Source: Roseovarius gahaiensis (GTDB lineage Bacteria; Pseudomonadota; Alphaproteobacteria; Rhodobacterales; Rhodobacteraceae). From it: DNA of 54,028 nt. Position numbers and translations under genes: made by a program. Every line of letters starts with the position of its first letter. The stretch's first letter is position 1. The stretch lies in contig NZ_JAAORB010000016.1 of the NCBI RefSeq assembly GCF_011601345.1, forward strand, positions 1-54,028, read 5' to 3'. Below the pieces are notes generated by a model. It did no database searches. It saw nothing but the letters and a program-made list of their open reading frames with translations, and was not told the DNA's origin. This document shows, piece by piece, positions 1 through 8,907 of the stretch.

Positions 1-1
1 G

Positions 2-91
2 CATGGCCCCAAGGAAATGGATGCGCTGATTGGCGCGATGGATGAATTATGGAGCCACTGCGCGCTGAATCGCGTCGAAATGACAGGATAA
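2..91 (+). CDS. hemA: 5-aminolevulinate synthase, C-terminal end (partial)
   Basis: Only the last 29 codons are in the window, ending in TAA at 89-91; the gene begins to the left. The visible tail contains the stretch AMDELWSHCALNR, which closely resembles the C-terminus I know from Rhodobacter HemA (AMDVLWQHCALNR). HemA is the PLP enzyme that condenses glycine and succinyl-CoA to 5-aminolevulinate, the first step of tetrapyrrole synthesis by the Shemin route of alphaproteobacteria. hemB, the next enzyme, is found at 15-16 kb but not in the same operon. The call rests on a short tail, so a related alpha-oxoamine synthase cannot be fully excluded. Confidence 0.75.
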   Translation, partial: HGPKEMDALIGAMDELWSHCALNRVEMTG

Positions 92-202
92 TATTCGGTT
101 AGCTGTAAAACGCCTTGCCTTGTGTTAAGATTAGGAAAACAACGGACATGCTGTCGAATCGAGTCAGGCGAAAGCGTGTAATAGGTGCAAGGGGCAGGCC
201 GC

Positions 203-1414
203 ATGATCGGGCGCAAGTTTACGCGCAAGGCTGAAGATCAAGAACCAGAGCCGCGAGGCTTTGACGATTTTGACTTGCGCCTCGGCGATTTGATGCGCGG
301 AGAGCGCGCGACACTCGGAAAATCCCTTCTGGACGTTGAGCGAGAACTTCGCATCAAGGCGTCTTATGTGGCGGCGATTGAAAACGCCGATCCCAGTGCT
401 TTTGACACTCCGGGTTTTATACCCGGCTACGTGCGCTCGTATGCCCGATATCTGAATATGGACCCCGACAAAGCCTTTGCCGCGTTCTGCGCGGAAAGCG
501 GATTTTCCACAGCCCACGGGATGTCTGCCGAGGCGTCGTCGGTGCGCAAGCCGCAACCGGCGGCACAAAAACGATCTGCGCGACCGGTTGATCCTCTGGT
601 CTCGCCCAATACGCCCTTTGCCCCGGCCAAAGAAAGCATGCTATCGCGGATTGAACCCGGCGCCGTTGGCTCGGTTCTGGTCTTGGTGGCTTTGATCGCC
701 GCGCTTGGCTATGGCGGATGGAGCGTTTTGAACGAAGTTCAGCGTGTGCAATTTGCCCCGGTTGAAAACACCCCCGACGTTCTGGCCGATCTGGACCCGC
801 TGAACGATGCGGGGCAGGGGTCGGATGAAGACCGTGACTTGGCCGGAGGGTTCGCATCGCCAGTGGTGGATGACCGGCTGGACCGCCTGTATCGTCCCGA
901 TGCGTTGGACGTGCCTGTCATGGTGGCGCGGGACGCACCGATTTCCACGCTGGATCCGTCACAAATGGGCACATTACGCCCTGATCTGCCGCGGGCAGAT
1001 CGTTCAAGTACGGTTGAAGTCGCGGACAAGCCGCAAAACCTGCCAAGCCCGCAAGTCGTGGAAGACCCGTTACCGGGATTGCGCGTTGTCGCTGTGCGCC
1101 CGTCTTGGGTGCGGGTAAAGGCCACCGATGGCAGCGTGATCTTCGAAGGGATCATGAACGCAGGCGATACGTATGACGTGCCACAAACCCAAGAGCCGCC
1201 GACAATGCGCGTCGGCGAATCCGGTGCGATTTATTTTGCGGTCAATGGCAAGCATTACGGACCGGCTGGTGCGCGCGGCTCGGTCACATCAGACTTGGCG
1301 CTTGAGGCCGAGGGCCTAAGCACGGCTTACGACGTGGCCGATATCCAGCAAGACGAAGATTTGCTGCGCTATGTCGCCGAACTTGAGACCGGGGACCGCA
1401 CGCCGCAGGACTAA
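203..1414 (+). CDS. RodZ-like membrane protein with N-terminal HTH and C-terminal DUF4115
   Basis: 403 residues from the ATG at 203, which has AAGGGG about 8 bases upstream; an in-frame GTG at 185 is possible but has no visible ribosome site. Residues about 28-92 form a Cro/C1-type helix-turn-helix domain (GKSLLDVERELRIKASYVAA, then a GYVRSYARYL stretch typical of RodZ). One membrane segment lies near residues 154-176, followed by an acidic, low-complexity periplasmic linker and a DUF4115 domain near 300-370 (VRVKATDGSVIFEG). RodZ ties MreB filaments to the wall-elongation machinery in rod cells; the role of this homologue is inferred from architecture only. ispG follows 87 bp downstream on the same strand. 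Confidence 0.8.
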   Translation: MIGRKFTRKAEDQEPEPRGFDDFDLRLGDLMRGERATLGKSLLDVERELRIKASYVAAIENADPSAFDTPGFIPGYVRSYARYLNMDPDKAFAAFCAESGFSTAHGMSAEASSVRKPQPAAQKRSARPVDPLVSPNTPFAPAKESMLSRIEPGAVGSVLVLVALIAALGYGGWSVLNEVQRVQFAPVENTPDVLADLDPLNDAGQGSDEDRDLAGGFASPVVDDRLDRLYRPDALDVPVMVARDAPISTLDPSQMGTLRPDLPRADRSSTVEVADKPQNLPSPQVVEDPLPGLRVVAVRPSWVRVKATDGSVIFEGIMNAGDTYDVPQTQEPPTMRVGESGAIYFAVNGKHYGPAGARGSVTSDLALEAEGLSTAYDVADIQQDEDLLRYVAELETGDRTPQD

Positions 1415-1501
1415 CCGTCGCGCCGCGATTGCACTGCGTGCGCTCGCGCCCTATCTTGCGCCTTGACACAGTCCATTTCATACAGTCCTTGGGGGCAAGC
1501 G

Positions 1502-2632
1502 ATGTCGCTTAATCCGATCCGTCCATGGCGCAATATCGAACGCCGCAAAAGCCGCCAGATCATGGTGGGCAATGTTCCCGTTGGGGGCGATGCGCCGATC
1601 ACCGTGCAAACCATGACCAACACAATGACAACCGATATCCCCGGCACAATCGCGCAAGTGCAGGCCGCTGCGGATGCAGGGGCGGATATCGTGCGCGTGT
1701 CGGTCCCCGACGAGGATTCGGCCCGCGCGCTGAAAGAAATCGTGCGCGAAAGCCCGGTGCCCATCGTGGCCGATATTCATTTCCACTACCGCCGCGGGAT
1801 CGAAGCCGCCGAAGCCGGGGCCGCGTGCCTGCGCATAAACCCCGGTAATATCGGCAGCCCCGAACGTGTGCGCGAGGTGATCAAAGCGGCGCGCGATCAC
1901 GGCTGTTCGATGCGGATCGGCGTGAACGCCGGTAGCTTGGAAAAGCATCTGCTGGACAAATACGGCGAACCCACGCCCGACGCCATGGTCGAAAGCGGAT
2001 TGGATCATATCAAAGCCTTGCAAGATAACGATTTTCACGAGTTCAAGATTAGCTGCAAAGCGTCGGATGTTTTCATGGCGACCGCCGCCTACCAGATGCT
2101 GGCCGAGCAGACAGACGCCCCCATTCACCTTGGCATCACCGAGGCCGGGGGGCTGACAACTGGCACGATCAAATCTGCCATCGGGTTGGGCAACCTGCTG
2201 TGGATGGGCATCGGCGACACGATCCGCGTCAGCCTCAGCGCCGATCCGGTGGAAGAGGTCAAGGTTGGGTATGAAATCCTCAAGTCGCTTGGCCTGCGCC
2301 ATCGCGGCGTGAATATCATTTCCTGCCCCTCCTGCGCGCGACAGGGGTTTGACGTGATCAAGACGGTCGAAGCTTTGGAAGAACGGCTGGAGCATATCAA
2401 AACCCCGATGAGCCTGAGCATCATCGGCTGCGTGGTCAATGGCCCCGGTGAGGCCTTGATGACCGATGTCGGCTTTACCGGCGGCGGTGCGGGCAGTGGC
2501 ATGGTGTATCTGGCCGGTAAGGCCAGCCACAAAATGTCCAATGCCGAAATGATCGAGCATATCGTCGAACAGGTTGAAAAACGCGCCGCCGAGATCGACG
2601 CCGAAGAGGCCGAGCGCCCGGCCGCCGAGTAA
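1502..2632 (+). CDS. ispG: 4-hydroxy-3-methylbut-2-en-1-yl diphosphate synthase
   Basis: 376 residues from ATG 1502 (GGGGG a few bases upstream; the TTG at 1463 would add 13 poorly fitting residues). IspG (GcpE) makes HMBPP from methylerythritol cyclodiphosphate in the MEP isoprenoid pathway, using a [4Fe-4S] cluster and electrons from flavodoxin or ferredoxin. The TIM-barrel start is recognisable ([18 protein letters not shown]), as are the cluster cysteines in [11 protein letters not shown] (near residues 274-277) and [10 protein letters not shown] (near 309). The protein has the compact bacterial length without the extra domain of plant and chlamydial forms. It is co-directional with the RodZ-like gene and trmJ. 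As a Fe-S enzyme it depends on the Suf system encoded at 22-31 kb. Confidence 0.95.
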   Translation: MSLNPIRPWRNIERRKSRQIMVGNVPVGGDAPITVQTMTNTMTTDIPGTIAQVQAAADAGADIVRVSVPDEDSARALKEIVRESPVPIVADIHFHYRRGIEAAEAGAACLRINPGNIGSPERVREVIKAARDHGCSMRIGVNAGSLEKHLLDKYGEPTPDAMVESGLDHIKALQDNDFHEFKISCKASDVFMATAAYQMLAEQTDAPIHLGITEAGGLTTGTIKSAIGLGNLLWMGIGDTIRVSLSADPVEEVKVGYEILKSLGLRHRGVNIISCPSCARQGFDVIKTVEALEERLEHIKTPMSLSIIGCVVNGPGEALMTDVGFTGGGAGSGMVYLAGKASHKMSNAEMIEHIVEQVEKRAAEIDAEEAERPAAE

Positions 2633-2704
2633 AAGGCGCGGCGGGGCTTTTCAGTGTCGCGCCGCTGTCATATGAGGCAGGCAACCACTTTACCCGAGGA
2701 TGCC

Positions 2705-3451
2705 ATGCCCACCGATACCCCACAGCCCTCTTTCGTTCTGGTGCGCCCACAAATGGGGGAAAACATCGGCGCGGCGGCGCGCGCGATGTGGAACTTCGGA
2801 CTGGACCGCATGTGCGTTGTGGCCCCGCGTGACGGCTGGCCCAACCCCAAGGCGGTGGCCATGGCCAGTGGTGCGGGCCGCTTGCTGGACGAGGCGCGGC
2901 TGGTCGATAGCCTGCCCGAGGCGGTGGCCGATTGCCATTTTGTCATGGCCACCACAGCACGGGCGCGCGGGCTGACCAAACCGGTGTTCAGCCCCGAACG
3001 CGCCATGCAAGAGGCCGCCAGCCGGATCGCCGAGGGGCAAAAAGTGGCCGTGCTGTTTGGCCCTGAACGGGCAGGGCTTGAAAACGACGATGTCGCGCGC
3101 GCCAATGCGATCATCAACGTGCCGGTCAATCCCGAATTTCCCAGTTTGAATTTGGCCCAATGCGTGTTGCTGACGGGTTATGAATGGCGGCGCGCGCAGG
3201 GCAATATCGTGGATGAACGTGTCGATATGGCGCGCGCGGATTGGGCCGAACAGATCGAGATTGAGAAACTGGCCGAGCACTATGATGAGCGCCTGACGCA
3301 GGCGGGATTCTTCTTCCCCGAGCACAAAGCCGAAGGCATGCGCACCAACCTGCGCAACATGTGGAGCCGCATGCCGTTGACACGCGCCGATGTGCAGATG
3401 CTGCACGGTGTGCTGCGGCAGATGGTCCGCTGGAAAGAGCGCGGCCGTTGA
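2705..3451 (+). CDS. trmJ: tRNA (cytidine/uridine-2'-O-)-methyltransferase, TrmH family
   Basis: 248 residues from ATG 2705, with GAGG just upstream; a longer frame from 2654 adds residues unlike the family. The protein is a SPOUT methyltransferase with all three motifs: NIGAAARAMWNFGL near the N-terminus, LFGPERAGLENDDV in the middle, and NPEFPSLNLAQCVLL forming the trefoil-knot SAM site. A C-terminal helical extension with a long helix pair is typical of TrmJ, which 2'-O-methylates position 32 of certain tRNAs. The gene lies 72 bp after ispG and 63 bp before ctaA, all on the plus strand. Substrate specificity is inferred from the TrmJ-like C-terminus; a different TrmH-family target is possible. 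Confidence 0.82.
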   Translation: MPTDTPQPSFVLVRPQMGENIGAAARAMWNFGLDRMCVVAPRDGWPNPKAVAMASGAGRLLDEARLVDSLPEAVADCHFVMATTARARGLTKPVFSPERAMQEAASRIAEGQKVAVLFGPERAGLENDDVARANAIINVPVNPEFPSLNLAQCVLLTGYEWRRAQGNIVDERVDMARADWAEQIEIEKLAEHYDERLTQAGFFFPEHKAEGMRTNLRNMWSRMPLTRADVQMLHGVLRQMVRWKERGR

Positions 3452-3514
3452 CCGCGCTTGAAGCAGGCAGGGGCGCGCACTACTCTTCAGCGCAGAGCAG
3501 TCAAGGAAACAGGC

Positions 3515-4654
3515 ATGACGAACAAGCGCAGCATTTTCGAGGACGTGACCGAGGCGCAACCGCGCCGTGAGGTGCCCAAAGGTGGTATGATTGATGCCGG
3601 GCGCCGTGGCGCGCGCGGCGCGATCCGTGTTTGGTTGATGCTGCTGTTTGCCTTGGTGGTCGTGATGATCGCCGTGGGCGGCCTGACGCGCCTGACAGAT
3701 AGCGGCCTGTCGATCACCGAGTGGAAACCCCTGACCGGCGCCTTGCCGCCCATGAGCGCGGCGGATTGGCAGGTGGAATTCGACAAGTACCGGCAAATCC
3801 CTGAATATCAGTTGCAGAATAAGGGCATGAGCCTGTCTGAGTTCAAGGTGATCTATTGGTGGGAATGGGGCCATCGGCAATTGGGCCGGGTGATCGGCCT
3901 TGTCTGGGCGGTTGGTTTCTTTGGCTTTTTGGCCGCGCGCAAGATCCCTGCGGGCTGGACCGGGCGGCTGTTTTTGCTGGGTGTTCTGGGTGGCGCGCAG
4001 GGCGCGATCGGCTGGTGGATGGTCAGTTCGGGCCTTGAGGGCGAGATGTTGGATGTCGCCAGCTACCGCTTGGCCACGCATCTGGGGCTGGCCTTTGTCA
4101 TCCTTGGGTTCATTGCGTGGTACACCATGCTGTTGGGTCGTGAAGAGCGTGATCTGATGCAGGCTCGGCGCGGGAAAGAGGCAAAGCTATTTGGCCTGTC
4201 CACGGGCTGGATGCATTTTGCATTTTTGCAAATTCTGATCGGGGCTTTGGTGGCCGGGATCGACGCCGGGCGCAGCTATACCGACTGGCCGCTGATGGCG
4301 GGCGGTTTGCTGCCGCCAGATTTCTGGATCGCGGAAATGGGCTGGCGCAACTTCTTTGAAAACCCCGGTCTGGTGCAATTCATTCACCGCATGGTGGGCT
4401 ATGCTCTGTTGGCATATGGTGTAATGGTCTGGCTTAAGGGGCGGCGCAGCGCCTATGTGGCCACCCGTGCGGCGTTTACGGCAGCCTTTATCGCGCTCTG
4501 TGCGCAGGTGGTTTTGGGCATTGTCACGGTGCTGTATATTGCCGCTTGGGAGGTGGCGATCGTGCATCAGGTGCTGGCGGTTGTACTGTGGGTGCTGATC
4601 CTGCGCGCCCGGTTCCAAAGCCTTTATCCCGTGGCCCAATCGGTGCGGGGATAA
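3515..4654 (+). CDS. ctaA: Heme A synthase (COX15/CtaA family)
   Basis: 379 residues from ATG 3515, preceded by AAGGAAAC. This inner-membrane enzyme oxidises heme O to heme A for aa3-type cytochrome oxidase. It shows about eight membrane segments in two repeated halves, and the four conserved histidines in WGHRQLG (near 119), RLATHLG (near 188), FIHRMVG (near 290) and IVHQVLA (near 350). The N-terminal extension and the segment GGLTRLTDSGLSITEWKP are typical of the alphaproteobacterial and mitochondrial type. It stops 3 bp before the carboxypeptidase gene, so the two are likely cotranscribed although functionally unrelated. Confidence 0.95.
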   Translation: MTNKRSIFEDVTEAQPRREVPKGGMIDAGRRGARGAIRVWLMLLFALVVVMIAVGGLTRLTDSGLSITEWKPLTGALPPMSAADWQVEFDKYRQIPEYQLQNKGMSLSEFKVIYWWEWGHRQLGRVIGLVWAVGFFGFLAARKIPAGWTGRLFLLGVLGGAQGAIGWWMVSSGLEGEMLDVASYRLATHLGLAFVILGFIAWYTMLLGREERDLMQARRGKEAKLFGLSTGWMHFAFLQILIGALVAGIDAGRSYTDWPLMAGGLLPPDFWIAEMGWRNFFENPGLVQFIHRMVGYALLAYGVMVWLKGRRSAYVATRAAFTAAFIALCAQVVLGIVTVLYIAAWEVAIVHQVLAVVLWVLILRARFQSLYPVAQSVRG

Positions 4655-4657
4655 GCC

Positions 4658-6136
4658 ATGACCGCCTTTGACCGTCTGATGGCATGGTCGCGTGAGACCC
4701 AGGCACTGGCGCAAGTGGCGGGCCGTCTTGGCTGGGATCAAGAAACCATGATGCCGCGCGGCGCAGCCGGGCAACGTGCCGAGGAAATGGGCGCGATGGA
4801 GGCTGTCTTGCATGCGCGGCGGACCGACTCAAAGGTTGGTGAGTGGCTGGCCGAGGCTGAAGCCCCCGACACCGCAGGCCACGCGCAATTGAGACTCATT
4901 CGGCGTGACTATGAACGCGCAATCAAGGTGCCCGGCGATCTGGCCGCCGCATTGGCCCGCCTGACCAGCCGGGCGCAGGGTGTCTGGGCGCAAGCGCGCG
5001 CGACCGATGATATGGCGCTGTTTGCGCCGGTGCTGTCCGAGGTTGTTGAGCTCAAACGACAAGAGGCTGTCGCACTGGCCGATGGAACAGGGCGCAGTCT
5101 GTATGACGCCTTGCTGGATGACTACGAGCCGGGCGCCAGCGCCGCGCAGATCCAAGAGATGTTCAGCCAGATGCGCCCGCGTCTGGTGGCGCTGCGCGAA
5201 CATGCGCTTGCCGGCCCTCAGCCGCCCGCTTTGACAGGCGACTTCGACGAGGTCGCGCAAATGGCCTTGTCGCGTGAGTTGGCAGAACGGTTTGGCTATG
5301 ATCTGGGCCGGGGCCGGATTGACAAGGCTGTGCATCCGTTCAGTTCGGGATCGGGCGATGATGTGCGGATCACCACGCGGACGGTCGCCAATGATCCGTT
5401 TAACTGTCTTTATTCCACGATTCACGAAGTGGGCCATGCCTGTTACGAGCAAGCGATTGATCAAGCCTATCACCTGACCCCGGTGGGGCAGGGTGTGTCC
5501 ATGGGGGTGCATGAAAGCCAAAGCCGGATCTACGAAAACCAGCTGGGCCGTAGCCGCGCCTTTTGTGGGTTTCTGTATCAGCAGATGCGCGACCGGTTCG
5601 GTGATCTCGGCGTCGACGGGCCGGATACCTTTTATGCGGCGGTGAACCGGGTGCATCGGGGCTTTATCCGCACCGAAGCGGACGAGGTGCAATACAACCT
5701 GCATATCATGCTGCGGTTTGATCTGGAACGCGCGCTGATGGCGGGTGACTTGCAGGTGCAAGATCTTGAAGCGGCTTGGAATGATCGCTTTGCCGCTGAT
5801 TTCGGCTATGCCGTGGATCGTCCGGCCAATGGTGTTTTGCAGTATGTGCATTGGTCTGTGGGGCTGTTTGGGTATTTCCCGACCTACGCGCTTGGAAACC
5901 TTTACGCGGGTTGCTTGCACACGGCGTTGCGGCGCGACCTGCCAGATCTGGATGACGCGCTTGCACAGGGTGATCCGGGTCCGGCAACAGGGTGGCTGGC
6001 CGACAAGGTGCAGCGCCACGGCGGGCTCTTCGCGCCTCAAGAGGTGATAACACGGGCGTGTGACGGGCAAGCGCCCGATGCGGAGCCGCTACTGAGCTAT
6101 CTTGAGAACAAATTCGGCGCGCTTTACGCGGGCTGA
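4658..6136 (+). CDS. M32 family metallocarboxypeptidase (carboxypeptidase Taq type)
   Basis: 492 residues from ATG 4658, starting 3 bp after ctaA. M32 enzymes are cytoplasmic, metal-dependent carboxypeptidases that trim C-terminal residues from peptides. The zinc motif HEVGH is at about residues 256-260, followed by HESQSRIYEN and the RTEADE segment; HPF precedes it. Length is normal for the family. One family motif usually read as GxxQDxHW is here GVLQYVHW, with tyrosine in the aspartate position. It is convergent with the dehydratase gene at 6172, 35 bp away. No signal peptide is present. Confidence 0.93.
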   Translation: MTAFDRLMAWSRETQALAQVAGRLGWDQETMMPRGAAGQRAEEMGAMEAVLHARRTDSKVGEWLAEAEAPDTAGHAQLRLIRRDYERAIKVPGDLAAALARLTSRAQGVWAQARATDDMALFAPVLSEVVELKRQEAVALADGTGRSLYDALLDDYEPGASAAQIQEMFSQMRPRLVALREHALAGPQPPALTGDFDEVAQMALSRELAERFGYDLGRGRIDKAVHPFSSGSGDDVRITTRTVANDPFNCLYSTIHEVGHACYEQAIDQAYHLTPVGQGVSMGVHESQSRIYENQLGRSRAFCGFLYQQMRDRFGDLGVDGPDTFYAAVNRVHRGFIRTEADEVQYNLHIMLRFDLERALMAGDLQVQDLEAAWNDRFAADFGYAVDRPANGVLQYVHWSVGLFGYFPTYALGNLYAGCLHTALRRDLPDLDDALAQGDPGPATGWLADKVQRHGGLFAPQEVITRACDGQAPDAEPLLSYLENKFGALYAG

Positions 6137-6158
6137 ACCTGCAAGCATGCAACGCCTT

Positions 6159-6185
6159 TGGTGGCTGGCGCCTACTCAGCCACCA
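6159..6185. terminator. Hairpin between convergent genes (possible bidirectional terminator)
   Basis: TGGTGGCTG (6159-6167) pairs perfectly with CAGCCACCA (6177-6185) across a 9-base loop. It lies at the convergent ends of the M32 carboxypeptidase and the FlaA1/CapD-like gene, overlapping the stop of the latter. No T-tract follows on either strand, so it is not a canonical intrinsic terminator. Confidence 0.4.
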
Positions 6186-8058
6186 CCAAGCGAGCAGCGG
6201 GCTTTTTCGGCGGCATCTCGATCCAAGTTTTCAGGGTGTCTTCCAGCAGTGTCATATCCCGGGTCTCAAGGGATTTGCGCAGGTTTGAAAGGGCCTTGGC
6301 CGTTTCCAGTTCTGACAAGCCGTATTCCTGAGCGCGCATGATCTTGGGATGTGGCGTCGACAACAAATTGCCTGAGCCGATCAACAATTCCTCGTGGAGC
6401 TTTTCGCCGGGTCGCAGGCCGGTGACTTGAATCTCGATGTCGCCATTCGGATTCGCCGCATCGCGCACGCACAGGCCCGCTTGTTCGATCATACGCCGGG
6501 CCAGATCACGCACCGGCACCGGACGACCCATGTCCAGAACGAAGACATCACCGCCATACGTAAAAGAACCTGCCAGCAATACCAAGCGGACGGCCTCGGG
6601 GATGGTCATGAAATAGCGGGTCACATCGCTATGGGTCAGGGTGACAGGACCGCCATTGGCAATCTGTTCTTCAAACAACGGCATGACCGATCCAGATGAT
6701 CCCAGAACATTGCCAAAGCGAACCATGGAAAAGCGGGTATGCGACGACCGCGCCGCCAGATCCTGCACGATGAGTTCCGCAAAGCGTTTCGAAGCGCCCA
6801 TCATGGATTTCGGGCGCACGGCCTTGTCGGTTGAGACAAGGATGAAACGGTCAACATTGGCTCGGCGCGCCGCCTCGGCCACGGTTTTGGTTCCCAGAAC
6901 ATTGTTGCGCATACCGGCAAGCGCGTTGTCTTCGACGATGCACACGTGTTTATACGCCGCGGCATGCAGCACGATGTTGATGCCGTGGCGCTGCATCACT
7001 TCGGAAATCAAGGCCTCGTCGCAGACCGAGCCAAGGATCGTGACGATCTCAACGCCAGTGTCCAATGCGCTTAATTGGCGGTGAACCGTGTAGAGGGAAA
7101 GTTCGTTATGGTCGAGCAAGACCAGACGCCGCGGCGCACAGGTGATCAACTGATGGCAAAGTTCCGAGCCGATGGAGCCCCCGGCGCCGGTGACCAAAAT
7201 ACTTTCACCTGAATAACTGAGGCTGACGCCCGGAAGCTCATGTTCCAACTGATCGCGACCAAGGATCGTATTCAGGTTCAAGGGGCGCGTTTCCCACGCT
7301 TGGCGCTGCGTATTGCCGACCAGATCGCAGAAGGACGGCAGAATATGCACCTCGCATCCGGCTGGCAGCAGGCGTTGCCGGATCGAGGCCTGAGTCGACA
7401 GGTTGACGCTTGGCATGGCCAAAACGATCCGGTCAATTTTTTTCCGGTCTACGATGGTTGGAATTTCTTTCGAGGAGTACACGCGCAGCCCGGCAATCGT
7501 GAGCCCTTGAAGGCGGCGGTCGTCATCTACGAAGGCAACCGCCTCCAATGCGTCGTCCGTCGAGAGCGCCGAGGCAAGTTGCTGGCCGGTCTGGCCAGCG
7601 CCGTAAATCAGAATGCGCCGCCGCGCGCGGTTGTCGCGGTAAAGTTTCAGAACCAATTGCCGGATGATGAGCCGCCCGGCGACACTGGCGATCAGAAACA
7701 GCATCCCGCCAACCGCGAATTCCTGTGGCGGTGTGGCGCTGCCAAGGGCCGCCGATGCGATCATTCCCATGGCCACCAACAACACGGCTGTCAGCGCCGT
7801 GTCACGTAACCCTTCGACTTGATAAGAATTTAGCTTGATCCGGTGCAGGCCTAGTAAAAACACAATGCCCGCAGCGGACAGCATCAAGATACCAAGCTCC
7901 AACAGACTGTGCCATTGCAACAAACGCTCGAACGCGGCAGGGCCAAACAAGACAAATTTTGCAAAAACAAAGCTGAACGCCGTGATCACAACGTCAAAAC
8001 ACAACAATAGTGTGTTTTTGCCACGGCGGCTGAGGGAGATCAGCATCTTATAAATCAA
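6172..8058 (-). CDS. FlaA1/CapD-like nucleotide-sugar 4,6-dehydratase, membrane-anchored
   Basis: 628 residues. The start is TTG at 8058, chosen because GGAGG (8066-8070) sits 7 bases upstream; the ATG at 8046 would be 19 bases away. Four membrane segments fill about residues 15-115, followed by a CoA-binding-like Rossmann domain and then a second SDR domain with TGAGGSIGSE near residue 290. The catalytic region reads STDKAVRPKSMMGASKR (about 407-423), where methionine replaces the usual SDR tyrosine, as in WbpM/FlaA1 large dehydratases. Such proteins convert UDP-GlcNAc or a similar sugar to the 4-keto-6-deoxy form for surface polysaccharide or glycoprotein synthesis. It lies downstream of the phosphoglycosyl transferase gene but has its own likely promoter in the 225-bp gap. 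Confidence 0.9.
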   Translation of the reverse strand: MIYKMLISLSRRGKNTLLLCFDVVITAFSFVFAKFVLFGPAAFERLLQWHSLLELGILMLSAAGIVFLLGLHRIKLNSYQVEGLRDTALTAVLLVAMGMIASAALGSATPPQEFAVGGMLFLIASVAGRLIIRQLVLKLYRDNRARRRILIYGAGQTGQQLASALSTDDALEAVAFVDDDRRLQGLTIAGLRVYSSKEIPTIVDRKKIDRIVLAMPSVNLSTQASIRQRLLPAGCEVHILPSFCDLVGNTQRQAWETRPLNLNTILGRDQLEHELPGVSLSYSGESILVTGAGGSIGSELCHQLITCAPRRLVLLDHNELSLYTVHRQLSALDTGVEIVTILGSVCDEALISEVMQRHGINIVLHAAAYKHVCIVEDNALAGMRNNVLGTKTVAEAARRANVDRFILVSTDKAVRPKSMMGASKRFAELIVQDLAARSSHTRFSMVRFGNVLGSSGSVMPLFEEQIANGGPVTLTHSDVTRYFMTIPEAVRLVLLAGSFTYGGDVFVLDMGRPVPVRDLARRMIEQAGLCVRDAANPNGDIEIQVTGLRPGEKLHEELLIGSGNLLSTPHPKIMRAQEYGLSELETAKALSNLRKSLETRDMTLLEDTLKTWIEMPPKKPAARLVVAE

Positions 8059-8165
8059 ACTTACACCTCCGCACAGACACCGAACAAACGATCTAGACCT
8101 GACAAGATTTCCCTATGAGGGGAAGACGTGACGCACCATACGTAAATGTATAACAACTATAAGGC

Positions 8166-8195
8166 ATTGTAGGGGGAATATATTTCCCTTCACAA
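8166..8195 (-). promoter_or_regulatory. Likely promoter of the FlaA1/CapD-like gene
   Basis: Read on the minus strand: -35 TTGTGA (8195-8190), 18-base spacer, -10 TACAAT (8171-8166). A leader of about 100 bases precedes the TTG start. The 225-bp gap (8059-8283) is clearly richer in A+T than its surroundings and holds no gene. Confidence 0.5.
8174..8188. promoter_or_regulatory. Palindrome between -35 and -10 boxes (candidate operator)
   Basis: GGGAA-TATAT-TTCCC fills most of the spacer of the promoter at 8166-8195, where a bound repressor would block RNA polymerase. Further GGGAA/TTCCC half-sites occur at 8109-8113 with 8120-8124 and at 8215-8219 in the same gap. The protein that would bind is unknown. 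Confidence 0.4.
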
Positions 8196-8283
8196 CCTTA
8201 ATCATCATCAACGAGGGAATGAGTGCCTATTTTTTGGTCAAATGAAATCGTTTACAACCCGCAAAAAGGTTTAGTTCGTTCGA

Positions 8284-8907
8284 TTAGCGCTTTTTGGCCG
8301 ATGCGCCGATGATCCGCGCGACTGTTTCAAGAATCAATCTCATGTCAAAACACAGGCTTTGATTCTCCGCCCAGATCATGTCGAGCCGCGCTTTGACCGG
8401 GACGCAGCGGCGTGAATAGAGTTGATCGGTTTGCTCTGCGGTTTGGCAGGTTGCCAATAGCCGTTCTTCGGTGCGGTGATAGCGCAGGGTGGCCAGTCCG
8501 GTGACGCCCGGACGATGCGTCAAAACCTGTGCGTAAATTGCGGGATGCTTTTCGACATAGTGGCGCAAGGGGGGCCGGGGGCCAACAAAGCTCATGTCGC
8601 CACGTAGGATATTGAGCAGTTGGGGAAGTTCGTCGAAACGGGTTTTGCGTAAGATGCGCCCGGTGCGGGTGACGCGTGCCGCCTTGTCGCCGCCTGACAC
8701 ACCGGAATCATGGTTAGCCACTGTCATCGTGCGAAATTTCCATAAGATAAAGGCTTGGTCGGGCGTTTTCATACGTTCTGACAGGTAAAATACAGGTCGA
8801 CCGTCACGAACCAAAATCAGCAAGGTAATCAGCAAAATTATGGGCGAAAGCACCAAAGCCAGCACCAGTGCCAGAACCAGATCGGTGATGCGTTTTGACA
8901 CTCTCAT
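8284..8907 (-). CDS. Initiating phosphoglycosyl transferase (bacterial sugar transferase, short monotopic type)
   Basis: 207 residues. An N-terminal reentrant or membrane helix (residues about 8-33) is followed by the catalytic domain with KFRTM, TRFDELPQLLNILRGDMSFVGPRP and PGVTGLA, hallmarks of PF02397 (WcaJ/ExoY/PglC). These enzymes move a sugar-1-phosphate from a nucleotide sugar onto undecaprenyl phosphate at the inner membrane, starting repeat-unit assembly. The protein lacks the long N-terminal multi-pass region of WcaJ/WbaP and so resembles the small PglC-like form. Its ATG overlaps the stop of the upstream epimerase gene (ATGA), showing translational coupling. Confidence 0.9.
   Translation of the reverse strand: MRVSKRITDLVLALVLALVLSPIILLITLLILVRDGRPVFYLSERMKTPDQAFILWKFRTMTVANHDSGVSGGDKAARVTRTGRILRKTRFDELPQLLNILRGDMSFVGPRPPLRHYVEKHPAIYAQVLTHRPGVTGLATLRYHRTEERLLATCQTAEQTDQLYSRRCVPVKARLDMIWAENQSLCFDMRLILETVARIIGASAKKR

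Noticed and set aside
1463..1490. TTGACA upstream of ispG as a promoter -35 box
   Set aside because: No acceptable -10 box at 16-18 bases; the nearest TACAGT is only 12 bases away.
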